Shown piece after piece: positions 23,502 through 24,311 of a DNA stretch of 24,311 nt. A model generated the notes under the pieces. It did no database searches. It saw only the letters and a program-made list of their open reading frames with translations, and had not been told where the DNA came from. Numbering within the stretch: the stretch's first letter is position 1; each line of letters starts with the position of its first letter. Origin of the DNA: JBCCQH01 sp039024435 (GTDB lineage: Bacteria > Bacteroidota > Bacteroidia > J057 > JADKCL01); NCBI GenBank assembly GCA_039024435.1, contig JBCCQH010000115.1, positions 1 to 24,311 of the forward strand. Reading direction: 5' to 3'. Made by a program: the position numbers and the translations under genes.

Positions 23502-24110
23502 TCAGGGGATATTGACGTACTTGTGGGTCTGCAGGCTGAGTTTCCATTCGGGATGCGCCTTGATGTATTCGATGGCCTGGTGGACCCGATCCCGGCGCGA
23601 CCACTCGGGCTGCAAATACAGCAGGGTTCGATTCCGGTCGCAGTGCGCGGCCTGCTGTTCGGCCCACTTCAGGTCGTGCTGGTTGTACACGATTACTTTC
23701 AATTCTTGTGCCAAATTGTAATACTCAGGCCGGGTCGCTTTGAACTTTTTCGGCGAAAGTGTAATCCAGTCAAATTCTCCACTCAGTGGATGCACCCCCG
23801 AAGTCTCGATGTGGATCTTGAGTCCTTCCGCTTTCAGGGCTTGGGTGATGGGTCCCAGGTCGTGCATCGCGGGCTCACCACCAGTAATGACCACCCGCTC
23901 CGTCCCACTGGCCACTACGGTCTGCACCAAATCGACGAGCGGCAGAAATTGGTCGTCTTGGACGGTCCAGCTTTCCTTCACATCGCACCACACACAGCCG
24001 ACATCGCACCCGGCAAACCGAATGAAGTATGCCGGGGTTCCCGCCCAGTGGCCTTCGCCCTGTAGGGTGTAAAAGTGCTCCATGATGGGGACTTGCAAAC
24101 TCACAATCAC
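23502..24110 (-). CDS. queE: 7-carboxy-7-deazaguanine synthase (radical SAM)
   Basis: The product is up to 202 residues. QueE converts 6-carboxytetrahydropterin to 7-carboxy-7-deazaguanine in the queuosine/preQ0 pathway, using SAM and a 4Fe-4S cluster. The cluster motif is C35-x3-C39-x2-C42 (CDVGCVWCDVKESW). FYTLQGEGHWAGTPAYFIRFAGC precedes it and VITGGEPAMHDL follows, both typical of QueE. HIETSGVHPL and ITLSPKKFK are later family blocks. The frame opens at GTG 24110, but a -7 element covers 24117-24110, so translation more likely begins at GTG 24104, TTG 24098 (MQVPIMEHF, resembling the E. coli N-terminus) or ATG 24083. The other queuosine genes are not in the window. It leads a two-gene unit with the PorE-like gene. 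Confidence 0.93.
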   Translation of the reverse strand: MIVSLQVPIMEHFYTLQGEGHWAGTPAYFIRFAGCDVGCVWCDVKESWTVQDDQFLPLVDLVQTVVASGTERVVITGGEPAMHDLGPITQALKAEGLKIHIETSGVHPLSGEFDWITLSPKKFKATRPEYYNLAQELKVIVYNQHDLKWAEQQAAHCDRNRTLLYLQPEWSRRDRVHQAIEYIKAHPEWKLSLQTHKYVNIP

Positions 24111-24117
24111 AAATTTA
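24110..24117 (-). promoter_or_regulatory. -7 element of the queE promoter
   Basis: On the minus strand this is TAAATTTG, a perfect TAnnTTTG. Upstream TTG triplets exist, the best about 22 bases away, slightly beyond ideal spacing. It implies transcription starting near 24104 and therefore a queE start codon downstream of 24110. Confidence 0.45.
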
Positions 24118-24163
24118 GAATTTCCAACTGTTTAATTTTCAATTTTCAATGGTCGCTGCGCTT

Positions 24164-24311
24164 AGAGGCTGTTTAAAATTGGTTTGTGAAATTTGCTAGT
24201 GCAGATTTTTTTGTCCGTCGAAGCTCATTTTGGAGTCCATAGCCAAAGCTATGGGCGAGAAAATAGCTGAAGAGGGGCGAAAAAAGATGCCATAGCAAAA
24301 TCGCAGAATTA
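24164..24311 (+). repeat. Right copy of terminal inverted repeat (IS/MITE-like end)
   Basis: This copy starts AGAGGCTGTTTAAAATTGG and runs to the end of the window. It is the reverse complement of bases 1-139 at about 95% identity and extends about 9 bases further outward. It carries the same imperfect hairpin with the central ATAGCCAAAGCTAT. Differences from the left copy cluster in the outer stem of the hairpin, for example around 24199 and 24216. It lies about 50 bases upstream of queE, so it does not interrupt a visible gene here. Because both window ends sit inside the same repeat, the window may be a contig that stopped at repeat copies. Confidence 0.85.

Noticed and set aside
1..24311. 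Defence island, prophage, contractile injection system or CRISPR array
   Set aside because: Apart from the dGTPase and the loosely cargo-like 738-residue protein, no effector, nuclease, structural phage gene or direct-repeat array is visible.

Overview
The window looks like a piece of a Bacteroidota chromosome, most plausibly a Saprospiria-like lineage (the phylum is well supported, the finer placement is a guess). The evidence is a long secreted PKD/Ig-repeat protein with a gliding-motility-type (type IX secretion, type B) C-terminal domain, a TPR + beta-propeller + OmpA protein with the architecture of PorE, a Bacteroidota-type Gre-like factor, a Bacteroidota-style QueE, and several promoters of the phylum's TTG / TAnnTTTG class. 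Most genes are GC-rich. The dGTPase and the DNA just upstream of it are visibly poorer in GC. There is no rRNA, tRNA, CRISPR array or complete transposase.

Layout. Both ends of the window (1-139 and 24164-24311) are copies of one repeat in opposite orientation, about 95% identical by eye, each containing a long imperfect hairpin. Next to the left copy lie two adjacent minus-strand genes of unknown function that both look broken, one by a G-run frameshift and one by an in-frame TGA. They are followed by a SAM methyltransferase. A 738-residue cysteine-free protein of unknown function (2218-4434) is divergent from these and is followed by a hotdog acyl-CoA thioesterase. Next come a probable structured small RNA (about 5360-5586) with its own promoter and terminator, a Gre-like factor, a small basic protein, a dGTPase and a helical protein of unknown function.

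The centre is housekeeping and regulatory metabolism: polyphosphate kinase ppk1 downstream of a calcineurin-type phosphoesterase, a coupled pair made of a small conserved-looking protein and a PhnP-like metallo-beta-lactamase-fold hydrolase (starting on TTG and GTG), and a membrane protein with a TerB-like tail. The right third is all on the minus strand and mostly envelope-related or exported: a sortilin/Asp-box propeller protein, the PKD adhesin-like type IX cargo, a small orphan ORF, the PorE-like OmpA protein and queE. The last two are separated by one base.

The most interesting leads are the paired inverted hairpin repeats with decaying genes beside one of them, the cysteine-free protein with an acidic spacer, the unidentified structured RNA, and the low-GC dGTPase with a 19-bp palindrome just before its start codon. 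No complete new multi-gene system can be demonstrated from the sequence alone.
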